Positions 7,809 to 15,889 of a stretch of 38,566 nt of DNA are shown piece after piece. The DNA is from DUQU01 sp964481475 (GTDB lineage: Bacteria; Bacillota_I; Bacilli_A; Acholeplasmatales; UBA5453). The DNA lies in assembly GCA_964481475.1 (NCBI GenBank), contig CAYZTG010000006.1:1-38566 (forward strand), in the 5' to 3' direction. A model generated the notes under the pieces. The model was not told where the DNA came from. It saw only the letters and a list, made by a program, of their open reading frames with translations, and did no database searches. Each line of letters begins with the position of its first letter. Positions within the stretch are counted from its first letter, which is position 1. Made by a program: the position numbers and the translations under genes.

Positions 7809-8800
7809 TGTTAGTATTAGCAGTTGAAACATCATGTGATGAAACAAGTGTTGCGATTGTAAAAAACGGTAAAGAAGTTTTGGCAAACGTTGTTTTATCA
7901 CAAATAAATATTCATAAAAAATATGGTGGTGTTGTTCCTGAAGTGGCGAGTAGATATCACATTAGGGAGATGACCCTTGTTTTCGAAGAGGCTTTTAAAG
8001 AAGCAAAAGTTAGTGAAGAAGAGATTGATTTAGTAGCTGTAACAGAGGGACCAGGGTTAATAGGCGCGCTTTTAGTAGGTGTTAATGCAGCAACCACTTT
8101 TGCCTTTGCCCATCAAAAACCACTTGTAGGTGTAAATCATTTAGCAGGACATATATATGCTGGAAATATCGATCATGAACTTAAATTTCCTTTAGTTGCT
8201 TTGTTAGTCTCTGGAGGTCACACTGAACTTGTTTATATGAAGAATCACATGGACTTTGAAATATTAGGAGAAACACTTGATGACGCAGTTGGCGAAGCTT
8301 ATGACAAAGTGGCAAGAATGATTGACTTAGGCTATCCAGGTGGACCATTAATTGATAAACTAGCTAAAGAAGGTAAAGATGTTTTTGCTTTAACGAGACC
8401 ATATTTAGACAAAGAAGATTATAAGTTTAGTTTCTCAGGAATTAAAAGCGCTGTTAACAATATTATTTATCATAAGAATAGACTTAATGAACCATATGAA
8501 AAAGCAGATATAGCGGCCTCTTTTCAAGAAGCTGTAATAGATGTCTTGATTTACAAATTAAATTTAGCAGTGAAAAACTTTGATCCTAAACAAGTTTTAG
8601 TAGTTGGAGGGGTTGCTGCTAACTCAAGATTAAGAGAAAGAGTTTATGAGACCTTTAATGATAGAGAAATAATAATCCCTAAAATGAGTTATTGCACAGA
8701 TAACGCAGCGATGATTGGTGTTGCAGGATATTATACTTATAAAAAGTATGGACCACTTAAGAATTATGAGCTCGGTGGTAATCCTAATTTAAAATTATAA
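7808..8800 (+). CDS. tsaD: tRNA t6A transferase TsaD
   Basis: Catalytic subunit that transfers threonylcarbamoyl to A37 of ANN-decoding tRNAs. It shows AVETSCDETSVAIV at the start, metal-binding H111 and H115 in NHLAGH, the SGGHTEL nucleotide loop, FSFSGIKSAV, VVGGVAANSRLRE and the CTDNAAMIG end. At 330 residues it is full length. AGGAG lies 6 bases before the ATG, and the first base is shared with the rimI stop (TAATG). A strong terminator ends the cluster. Confidence 0.97.
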   Translation: MLVLAVETSCDETSVAIVKNGKEVLANVVLSQINIHKKYGGVVPEVASRYHIREMTLVFEEAFKEAKVSEEEIDLVAVTEGPGLIGALLVGVNAATTFAFAHQKPLVGVNHLAGHIYAGNIDHELKFPLVALLVSGGHTELVYMKNHMDFEILGETLDDAVGEAYDKVARMIDLGYPGGPLIDKLAKEGKDVFALTRPYLDKEDYKFSFSGIKSAVNNIIYHKNRLNEPYEKADIAASFQEAVIDVLIYKLNLAVKNFDPKQVLVVGGVAANSRLRERVYETFNDREIIIPKMSYCTDNAAMIGVAGYYTYKKYGPLKNYELGGNPNLKL

Positions 8801-8811
8801 AAAATATTTAA

Positions 8812-8843
8812 CCCCCTTAAATTTTATTAGTGGGGGTTTTTTT
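8812..8843 (+). terminator. Intrinsic terminator of the tsa cluster
   Basis: Five C (8812-8816) pair with five G (8832-8836) across an A/T-rich loop, followed by seven T. Confidence 0.88.
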
Positions 8844-8867
8844 AACGCTTTCAATGCTTGTTTTTGG

Positions 8868-8896
8868 TTGTTATAAACCCTAAGTTGTTGTATAAT
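8868..8896 (+). promoter_or_regulatory. Promoter of glnS
   Basis: TTGTTA (8868-8873), 17-base spacer, TATAAT (8891-8896). The predicted start near 8903 falls inside GAGGTGA (8901-8907), leaving no room for a T-box leader. Confidence 0.8.
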
Positions 8897-8911
8897 TAAA
8901 GAGGTGATATT

Positions 8912-10528
8912 ATGGAAAACAATTCAAACTTTATTAAAACAATTATGGCTGAAGATTTAGAAAATAAAAAGCATGAGACAATCGTTACAAGGTTTCCACC
9001 TGAACCAAACGGTTTTTTACACATAGGTCATGCTCGCGCAATTATTATAAATTTTGAATTAGCAAATAATTTTAATGGTTATACTAATTTAAGATTTGAT
9101 GACACTAACCCAGAAAAAGAAGAACAAAAATATGTAGATGCCATTATTGAAGATTTAAAATGGTTAGGATACGTACCCAAAGCAACCTATTTTGCAAGTG
9201 ATTACTTTGAAGAAATGTATAATAGAGCAATTCTACTTATTAAAAAGGGTCTGGCTTATGTTGATGACCAAACTGCTGAACAAATCTCAGCAACTAGAGG
9301 AACTTTAACTACTCCTGGAATTAATTCACCATATCGAGATCGTAGTGTTGAAGAAAATATAAAGCTTTTTGATAATATGAAAAACGGTATATATAAAGAG
9401 GGAGAAAAAGTCTTAAGAGCAAAAATAGACATGGCAAGCCCAAACATGAATATGAGAGATCCCGTTATTTACCGTGTTAGTTTTGAACATCATCACCGTA
9501 CTAGAGATAAATGGGTTATCTATCCGATGTATGATTTTGCCCACCCAATTGAAGATGCAATCGAAGGAATTACACACTCTCTTTGTAGTTTAGAGTTTGA
9601 AAATCATCGCCCCCTTTATGATTGGGTTGTAAAAGAAACAGAAATGCCTTTAATTCCTCGCCAAATTGAGTTTGGAAGACTTAATATTGAAAACACAATA
9701 ATGAGCAAAAGATACCTAAAAGTACTAGTTGATAACGAAATTGTTAAAGGGTGGGATGATCCAAGACTGCCTACACTTTCAGGAATTAGAAATAGAGGGT
9801 ATACAAAAGAAGCAGTTAGAGAGTTTATTTTAGCAACAGGATTATCTAAAACTAATTCTTCAGTTTCTAACCATATGTTAGAAGCTTTTATTAGAGATGA
9901 CTTAAACACTAAGACACCAAAAATGATGGCTGTTATGGACCCGTTAAAAGTAACAGTTACAAATTTCCCTGAAGGTGAAATTGAAAAAATTACTGTGCCA
10001 ATGGATCAAAATAATGAAACATTAGGTAATAAAGAGTTGTATTTTTCTAGACATCTTTATATTGAAAGAGATGACTTTATTGTAGAAAAACCAAATAAAC
10101 ATTGGAAAAGACTAGCGAAAGGTTTAGAAGTTAGACTTTTTAATGCCTATTTTATTAAATGTAATGAAGTTGTTTATGATGAAAATGGGGAAATAATAGA
10201 ATTGCTAGTTACCTATGATAAAGAAACTAAAAGCGGTTCAGGATTCAATGAAAGAAAACCAAACGGAACGATTCATTATGTGGAAGCAACAACAGCGATT
10301 GAGGCTAATTTTAACTTATTAGGTCCTATCGTTTTTGATGGAGAAGCACCATTCCTGGAAAGAATTAATAAAGATTCTTGGGAAGTGAAACATGGTTTCG
10401 TAGAGAAGGCAATGGACAAAATTGAAGACCAAGTGCAATTTTTGCGATTAGGTTATTTTATAAAGGATAAAAAGGATCAAAACTTAAGTTATCATAGAAT
10501 AGTTGAATTAAAGAGTTCATTTAAATAA
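8912..10528 (+). CDS. glnS: Glutaminyl-tRNA synthetase
   Basis: Class I synthetase that charges tRNA-Gln with glutamine. The opening TRFPPEPNGFLHIGHARA is the GlnRS form (GluRS would read APSPTG), with HIGH at residues 37-40 and the KMSKS equivalent MSKR at 264-267. NMRDPVIYRV and the downstream anticodon-binding beta barrels follow. At 538 residues it matches bacterial GlnRS. Many Bacilli and Mollicutes lack GlnRS and make Gln-tRNA through GluRS plus GatCAB, so its presence here is informative. It has its own promoter and ends in a small hairpin directly before pcrA. Confidence 0.95.
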   Translation: MENNSNFIKTIMAEDLENKKHETIVTRFPPEPNGFLHIGHARAIIINFELANNFNGYTNLRFDDTNPEKEEQKYVDAIIEDLKWLGYVPKATYFASDYFEEMYNRAILLIKKGLAYVDDQTAEQISATRGTLTTPGINSPYRDRSVEENIKLFDNMKNGIYKEGEKVLRAKIDMASPNMNMRDPVIYRVSFEHHHRTRDKWVIYPMYDFAHPIEDAIEGITHSLCSLEFENHRPLYDWVVKETEMPLIPRQIEFGRLNIENTIMSKRYLKVLVDNEIVKGWDDPRLPTLSGIRNRGYTKEAVREFILATGLSKTNSSVSNHMLEAFIRDDLNTKTPKMMAVMDPLKVTVTNFPEGEIEKITVPMDQNNETLGNKELYFSRHLYIERDDFIVEKPNKHWKRLAKGLEVRLFNAYFIKCNEVVYDENGEIIELLVTYDKETKSGSGFNERKPNGTIHYVEATTAIEANFNLLGPIVFDGEAPFLERINKDSWEVKHGFVEKAMDKIEDQVQFLRLGYFIKDKKDQNLSYHRIVELKSSFK

Positions 10529-10549
10529 AAGGGTTTAACCCTTTTTGTT
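10527..10549 (+). terminator. Weak terminator-like hairpin between glnS and pcrA
   Basis: AAAAGGG / CCCTTTT with a 5-base loop, then TGTTT. It begins at the glnS stop and ends just before the pcrA ribosome binding site (AGGAG, 10551-10555). No space remains for a separate pcrA promoter after it. Confidence 0.65.
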
Positions 10550-10559
10550 TAGGAGAGTT

Positions 10560-12629
10560 ATGTTGGAAAATTTAAATAAGAAACAACAATTAGCAGTCAC
10601 AAAGATTAACGGTTCGGTTGCTGTTGTTGCCGGGGCAGGAACTGGAAAAACAAGAACACTAACATATAGAATTGCTAACATGATAAAAGCAGGAATTTAT
10701 CCCCATTCGATTTTAGCAATGACTTTTACTAACAAAGCAGCTCTTGAGATGAAAGAAAGAGTAGTTTCTTTAGTAGGAGAACAAGCATATGAAACAAAAG
10801 TATCAACGTTTCATTCATTTTGTGCAGGATTTTTGAGAGATGAAATTCATAATTTAAACGAGGAATATACGAGAAGGTTTTTAATTATTGATGAGGAAGA
10901 CTCAAAACAAATTATTAGAGATACAGTTAAAGAATTAAATTATGATAATATCAAATACAATTCCAACCGGTTAAAGGTTTTGTTTTCCAAGTATAAAAAT
11001 AAGCAAATAGATTATCTAGATCATGAAGAGTATTATATTTATCAAAAGTATAATGAATATCTACGATTAAATAATGCCCTTGATTTTGATGATTTAATAA
11101 TGCTTACAATCAAAGTTTTGACAACAAACCCTAAAATAAAAGAATATTATAATAAGACTTACACACACTTATTAATTGATGAATTTCAAGATACAAATAT
11201 TGTTCAATATAACTTAGTTAAATTACTTTCAGGAAGTAATAAAAATGTCTTTGTGGTAGGAGATCCAGACCAAAGCATTTACTCATTTAGAGGAGCAAAT
11301 TATGCTAACTTAGATTTATTTATAACAGAGTTTAATCCGGAAGTTATTATTTTGGATGAAAATTATCGTTCTAAAGAAAACATCTTAAAAGTTGCTAACA
11401 AGTTAATCTCAAATGCTTCTGATCGTCCGCAAAAGAACTTAGAAAGCAAGTTAGGAGAAGGTTTTCCAGTCATTTACGATGTAAGAGAAACTGATCGTGA
11501 TGAAGCTTACTTTGTCTTAAAAGCGATTGAAATATTTAAAGATAATAACTATGAACTAAACGAAATTGCTGTTTTATATAGAGCTAACTCCTTAGGGAGA
11601 GTTTTTGAAGAAGCATTTTTAAAAGGGGGCCTTCCTTACCGTATATATGGGGGAGTATCCTTCTTTGAAAGAAAAGAAATTAAAGATATTTTAGCTTATT
11701 TAAGACTTGCAATTAATCATCATGACAACATCTCATTTAAAAGAGTTGTAAATATGCCAAGAAGAAAAATAGGTCCTACGTCAATTAATAAATTAGAAAC
11801 TTTTGCAACACTACATAAAATAAGTTTATTTGAAGCAATCGATCAGATTAAACTACCCCATGGGACTTTAAATGCTTTAAACAGTTTTAAACAAGTAATA
11901 ATTAAACTCAAAGAAAAAATAACAACGATTAATAAATTAGCTGACATTATTGATATTGTTGGTAACGATAGTGGTTATTATGAAATGTTAAAAAGCGAAG
12001 GTAACGAATCAAAAGACCGCTATGAAAATATTCAAGAATTAAAAGCTATTTTTTATGAATCATCACTAGACTATAATTTACCAACACTTGACTTGTTAGA
12101 AGAAACATTAAATGATCTTTCTTTAAAAACAAACTTAGATCTCTCGGCCACAAATGAAGCAGTAACTTTAGCAACAATTCATCAAGTCAAAGGATTAGAA
12201 TTTAGAGTAGTATTTATTGTTGCTTTAGAAGAAGGAATTTTTCCAAGTATTAACTCCATGACTTTAAAGGAACTCGAAGAAGAAAGAAGAGTCTTTTATG
12301 TCGCTATTACAAGAGCGATTGATAGATTAGTTGTCTCAAGAGCAAAGCAAAGATTTCGCTTTGGCCAAATAACGCAGTTAATGCCTTCTAACTTTTTAAT
12401 AGAAGCGGGGTTAGTTGAAGAAGAAACTTATGTTTCGATTAAAAATATTAAAGAAATAAAAGAAAAAGAAAAAGAAGATTTAAATATTGGTGATAGAATA
12501 GAACATCAAACATACGGTAAGGGTGTTATTGTTCAAATAGATGATAGTAAAATTAAAGTAGCATTTGCCTTAGAGCATGGTATTAAAATCTTTCAAAAAG
12601 ATCATCCATCAATAACTAAAGTAAAATAA
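10560..12629 (+). CDS. pcrA: ATP-dependent 3'-5' DNA helicase PcrA/UvrD
   Basis: Superfamily 1A helicase for repair and rolling-circle replication. The 689 residues show all SF1 motifs: LNKKQQLAV Q-motif, GAGTGKT Walker A, DEFQDT starting at residue 207, GDPDQSIYSFRGA, YRAN at 340-343, TIHQVKGLEF near 539, and ITRA. About 195 residues lie between YRAN and motif V, the full 2B subdomain. The C-terminal YGKGVIVQI region is the Tudor-like PcrA domain that contacts RNA polymerase. I start at ATG 10560; TTG 10563 is an alternative with better spacing from AGGAG. A near-minimal paralogue follows immediately. Confidence 0.95.
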   Translation: MLENLNKKQQLAVTKINGSVAVVAGAGTGKTRTLTYRIANMIKAGIYPHSILAMTFTNKAALEMKERVVSLVGEQAYETKVSTFHSFCAGFLRDEIHNLNEEYTRRFLIIDEEDSKQIIRDTVKELNYDNIKYNSNRLKVLFSKYKNKQIDYLDHEEYYIYQKYNEYLRLNNALDFDDLIMLTIKVLTTNPKIKEYYNKTYTHLLIDEFQDTNIVQYNLVKLLSGSNKNVFVVGDPDQSIYSFRGANYANLDLFITEFNPEVIILDENYRSKENILKVANKLISNASDRPQKNLESKLGEGFPVIYDVRETDRDEAYFVLKAIEIFKDNNYELNEIAVLYRANSLGRVFEEAFLKGGLPYRIYGGVSFFERKEIKDILAYLRLAINHHDNISFKRVVNMPRRKIGPTSINKLETFATLHKISLFEAIDQIKLPHGTLNALNSFKQVIIKLKEKITTINKLADIIDIVGNDSGYYEMLKSEGNESKDRYENIQELKAIFYESSLDYNLPTLDLLEETLNDLSLKTNLDLSATNEAVTLATIHQVKGLEFRVVFIVALEEGIFPSINSMTLKELEEERRVFYVAITRAIDRLVVSRAKQRFRFGQITQLMPSNFLIEAGLVEEETYVSIKNIKEIKEKEKEDLNIGDRIEHQTYGKGVIVQIDDSKIKVAFALEHGIKIFQKDHPSITKVK

Positions 12630-12634
12630 ACTCT

Positions 12635-12664
12635 CTCCTTATAGATATTATAAGGAGGTTTTTT
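12635..12664 (+). promoter_or_regulatory. Terminator-like hairpin containing the next gene's ribosome binding site
   Basis: A perfect 9-base-pair stem CTCCTTATA / TATAAGGAG with a 5-base loop, then GTTTTTT. The right arm contains the AAGGAGG ribosome binding site (12652-12658) of the helicase gene that starts at 12665, and the T-run fills the spacer up to its ATG. One structure can therefore end transcription from pcrA and mask the downstream start. Whether it acts this way is inference; the pairing is visible in the sequence. Confidence 0.75.
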
Positions 12665-13843
12665 ATGTTAAATGATGATCAATTAAAAGTAATTAATGCT
12701 AAAGAAAAAGTAATCTTTTTATTGGCAGGAGCAGGAACTGGTAAAACAACAGTTATCGTAAATAAAGTAAATAAAATACTTAGTGATAAAAGTAATAAAA
12801 AAATCTTATTAATAACTTTTACTAAAAAAGGTGTATCTGATTTAAAATTAAGAATAAAGACAACCAACAAAGATCTATTGATAACAACCTTTCATGGTTT
12901 ATGCTATCAGTTATTAGCAGATTTAAAACCTAAAATAGTGAGCGAAGAAGAACTAATAAAAGAAGGGTATTCAAGAGAGAGCTTAAGAAAAATTGATTTA
13001 GATAAAAGGAATTATGTTAATAGTAAAGTATTGAAAAAGTATAATGACTATTTAAAAAAAATAAGCAAAGTGGACTTTAATGATTTGGAACTTCTCCTAT
13101 TACAAAGACTAAAAGAGAATAGTGATTTTAGAATAATGGTAAGTGAACTATTTGATTATATTTTTATTGATGAATTTCAAGATACTTCTTTAAACCAATA
13201 TCAACTCATAAAGTATTTAAAAAGAAAAGATAATTATTTGTTTGCGGTAGGGGATCCTGATCAAAGTATTTATAATTTTAGAGGTGCTAGCGATAAAGTA
13301 ATATTGAATTACCTTAATGACTTTAAAGCAAGTAAGTATGAAATGTTAATTAATTACCGATCGAGTAAGATAGTAATTAATAAAGCTAATAAATTGATTA
13401 ATTATAATAAGAGAAAGCTGCCTAAAAAGTTAGTGTCTTCAACTCTAATTGAAGGTGGTGTATATACGTATTATTTTAAAGATGAAACAACAAAAATTAA
13501 TTATCTAGTAAAAGAAATAAAAGCTTTAGTTAAAGAAGAAACTAAGTTTAATGAAATTGCTATTCTCTATAGAAATCACTATTTAAGTAACAAGTTAAAG
13601 AGCGTTTTTTATGAGCATTATCTTTATGATCTTAACTTGATGACAATTCATCAAGCGAAAGGCTTAGAATTTAAAGTTGTCTTTATAATAGGACTTAATA
13701 AAGGGATTCTCCCTTTAGTAAATAGTAATTTAGAAGAAGAAAGAAGATTGTTTTATGTAGGAATTACTAGAGCTAAAAGTAAAGTTTATTTGCTAGTAAA
13801 TTTAAGTCTTCCCAAGTCAAGATTTATTAAGGAAATTAAATAA
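12665..13843 (+). CDS. Minimal UvrD-family helicase lacking the 2B subdomain
   Basis: A 392-residue SF1A helicase paralogue of PcrA. It keeps Walker A GAGTGKT (22-28), TFTKKG (Ia), DEFQDT (169-174), GDPDQSIYNFRGA (196-208), NYRS (230-233), YRN (302-304), TIHQAKGLEF (327-336), and EEERRLFYVGITRAK. Only about 22 residues separate YRN from motif V, against about 195 in the neighbouring PcrA, so subdomain 2B is absent; 1B is also reduced and there is no C-terminal Tudor-like domain. All catalytic motifs look intact, so it does not look like a decaying copy. In Rep and PcrA, 2B is the autoinhibitory or regulatory part, so this could be a constitutively active or partner-controlled motor. Its ribosome binding site lies in a hairpin. 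Confidence 0.9.
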   Translation: MLNDDQLKVINAKEKVIFLLAGAGTGKTTVIVNKVNKILSDKSNKKILLITFTKKGVSDLKLRIKTTNKDLLITTFHGLCYQLLADLKPKIVSEEELIKEGYSRESLRKIDLDKRNYVNSKVLKKYNDYLKKISKVDFNDLELLLLQRLKENSDFRIMVSELFDYIFIDEFQDTSLNQYQLIKYLKRKDNYLFAVGDPDQSIYNFRGASDKVILNYLNDFKASKYEMLINYRSSKIVINKANKLINYNKRKLPKKLVSSTLIEGGVYTYYFKDETTKINYLVKEIKALVKEETKFNEIAILYRNHYLSNKLKSVFYEHYLYDLNLMTIHQAKGLEFKVVFIIGLNKGILPLVNSNLEEERRLFYVGITRAKSKVYLLVNLSLPKSRFIKEIK

Positions 13844-13880
13844 AGCTCGAAGTTAATAAAAACTAAATTATCTTTAAATA

Positions 13881-13889
13881 TGTTATAAT
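13881..13889 (+). promoter_or_regulatory. Extended -10 promoter of ligA
   Basis: TGT followed by TATAAT (13884-13889), an extended -10; no good -35 box. The start near 13896 coincides with the AAAGGTGG ribosome binding site (13894-13901). Confidence 0.65.
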
Positions 13890-13906
13890 ATTTAAAGGTG
13901 GTAATG

Positions 13907-15889
13907 ATGAATATTAAAGAACAAATAAGAGAATTAATAAAGAAGATTGAAAAGGCAGGATACGACTATTACACTTTAGATAATCCGGTAGTTTCTGATG
14001 AAGTTTATGATCAGTGGTTAAGAGAATTAATAAACTTAGAAAATACTTATCCTGAACTTAAACAACCAAATTCACCAACAAATAAAATTGGTGGAGTTGT
14101 TTTAGATAAGTTTGAAAAAATTACTCATAGGATTCCGATGATGAGTTTAAATAATGCATTTAGTGAAGAAGAATTAAGGGACTTTCATGAAAGAATTATT
14201 AAAGAAGGTTTTGATGTAAGTTATGATATGGAACTCAAAATAGATGGTTTGGCAATAAATCTAATTTATGAAAATGGTCTTTTAGTTACCGCTTCAACTA
14301 GGGGTGATGGAGTTGTTGGAGAAGATGTTACAGAAAACATTAAAACAATTAAGTCAATTCCTTTAGTTTTAAATAAACCGCTTTCTCTTGAAATTAGAGG
14401 GGAAGCTTATTTACCTCACAGTGTTTTTAAAAAATTAAATGAAGAAAGAGAGAGTAAGGGAGAACCATTATTTAAAAATCCTCGTAACGCTGCTGCCGGG
14501 ACAATTAGACAACTAGATTCAACTGTTGTTGCGAAAAGAAATTTAGATTTTTTTGCCTTTAATTTAGTTAATGCTGAAGAATATAATTTAAAGACGCAAA
14601 CAGAAGTGTTTAGTTTTTTAAAAGAGTTAGGAATTAAAGTTAATTCTCATACTGTTGTTAGAAAAACAATATCAGAGGTTATTAGTGAAATTAGTCATTT
14701 TGAAAATTTAAGAAAAACTGTCCCTTATGATGTTGATGGGGTAGTTATTAAAGTTAATGAGCTTAATCTATATGATGATATTGGTTATACAGTTAAGTTT
14801 CCTAAATGGGCAATAGCTTATAAATTTACTCCTGAAGAAGTAGAAACAATTTTAAATGATATTACTTTTCAAGTAGGTAGAACAGGTGTTATTACCCCAG
14901 TAGCGGAGCTTGATAAAGTGTTAATAAGTGGTTCTGTTGTAGGAAGGGCAACTCTTCATAATGAAGATTACATTTTAAATAGAGATATTCAAATAAATGA
15001 TTTTGTAATAGTTAGAAAAGCTGGAGAAATTATTCCAGAAGTGATTGGCCCTGTTTTTAATAAAAGAAATAATACACGACCATTTAAAATGATTGAAAGG
15101 TGTCCTTCTTGTAATAGCGTTTTAATTAAAGAAGAGGGAGAAGCTGATTATTACTGTCTAAACCCACTTTGTCCTGCTCAAATAGTTAATAAAATAATTC
15201 ATTTTTCTTCTAGAGGGGCGATGAACATCGATTCATTAGGAGAAAAGCTAGTAGAAAAACTTTATCAAGAAGGTTTGCTTAACGATCTTAAAGATATTTA
15301 TTTACTTAAACATAAAAAGGATAAGTTACTTGATTTACAAAGAATGGGTAAAAAAAGCGTTGACAACTTGTTAAAAGCAATTGAGGATTCTAAGTCTAAC
15401 TCCTTAGACAAACTGCTTTTTGGTTTAGGTATTCGCCATGTTGGGAGTAAAATAAGTAGTATTTTAGTAGAAAATTATCCTAGTTTAAAAATGTTTTTTG
15501 ATGTAACCAAAGAAGAGTTATTAAACATTTTCGAAATTGGTGATGCTATTGCGAGTAGTGTAGTTAGCTATTTTCAAAAAGATTACACTAAGCAGCTAGT
15601 TGAATTTTTTGAAGAAGAAGGATTAAATTTATCTTATGAACAAGAAAAAGTGAACAACTTATTAGAAAACTTAACATTTGTTTTAACGGGTACTTTAGAA
15701 ACATATACGAGAAATGAAATTACTGAAATGATTACTTCAAGAGGTGGAAAAGTAAGTGGTTCTGTTAGTAAGAAAACAAATTATGTAATTGCCGGAAGTG
15801 AGGCTGGTTCTAAATTGGATAAAGCAAGAGCATTAAATGTTAATGTCATTGATGAAAAAAGCTTTTTGGAGATGATCAATCATGAATAA
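13907..15889 (+). CDS. ligA: NAD-dependent DNA ligase
   Basis: Seals nicks in replication and repair using NAD+. The 660 residues cover the whole enzyme: Ia NAD-binding domain, adenylation domain with catalytic K111 in LKIDG, OB fold (FQVGRTGVITPVA), a four-Cys zinc finger (CPSC...CLNPLC), helix-hairpin-helix repeats, and a C-terminal BRCT domain (LTGTLETYTRNEI, SRGGKVSGSVSKKTNYV). ATG 13907 is chosen because it is 5 bases from AGGTGG; ATG 13904 is only 2 bases away. pcrA-ligA adjacency is standard in Bacilli. The end overlaps uvrA by 8 bases. Confidence 0.97.
   Translation: MNIKEQIRELIKKIEKAGYDYYTLDNPVVSDEVYDQWLRELINLENTYPELKQPNSPTNKIGGVVLDKFEKITHRIPMMSLNNAFSEEELRDFHERIIKEGFDVSYDMELKIDGLAINLIYENGLLVTASTRGDGVVGEDVTENIKTIKSIPLVLNKPLSLEIRGEAYLPHSVFKKLNEERESKGEPLFKNPRNAAAGTIRQLDSTVVAKRNLDFFAFNLVNAEEYNLKTQTEVFSFLKELGIKVNSHTVVRKTISEVISEISHFENLRKTVPYDVDGVVIKVNELNLYDDIGYTVKFPKWAIAYKFTPEEVETILNDITFQVGRTGVITPVAELDKVLISGSVVGRATLHNEDYILNRDIQINDFVIVRKAGEIIPEVIGPVFNKRNNTRPFKMIERCPSCNSVLIKEEGEADYYCLNPLCPAQIVNKIIHFSSRGAMNIDSLGEKLVEKLYQEGLLNDLKDIYLLKHKKDKLLDLQRMGKKSVDNLLKAIEDSKSNSLDKLLFGLGIRHVGSKISSILVENYPSLKMFFDVTKEELLNIFEIGDAIASSVVSYFQKDYTKQLVEFFEEEGLNLSYEQEKVNNLLENLTFVLTGTLETYTRNEITEMITSRGGKVSGSVSKKTNYVIAGSEAGSKLDKARALNVNVIDEKSFLEMINHE

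Noticed and set aside
8844..8911. A T-box leader ahead of glnS
   Set aside because: The promoter -10 ends 4 bases before the ribosome binding site, leaving no leader, and no T-box sequence is present.
12665..13843. The short helicase as a degraded copy of pcrA
   Set aside because: Every catalytic motif is intact, the frame is open throughout, and the missing part is exactly one subdomain rather than random decay.
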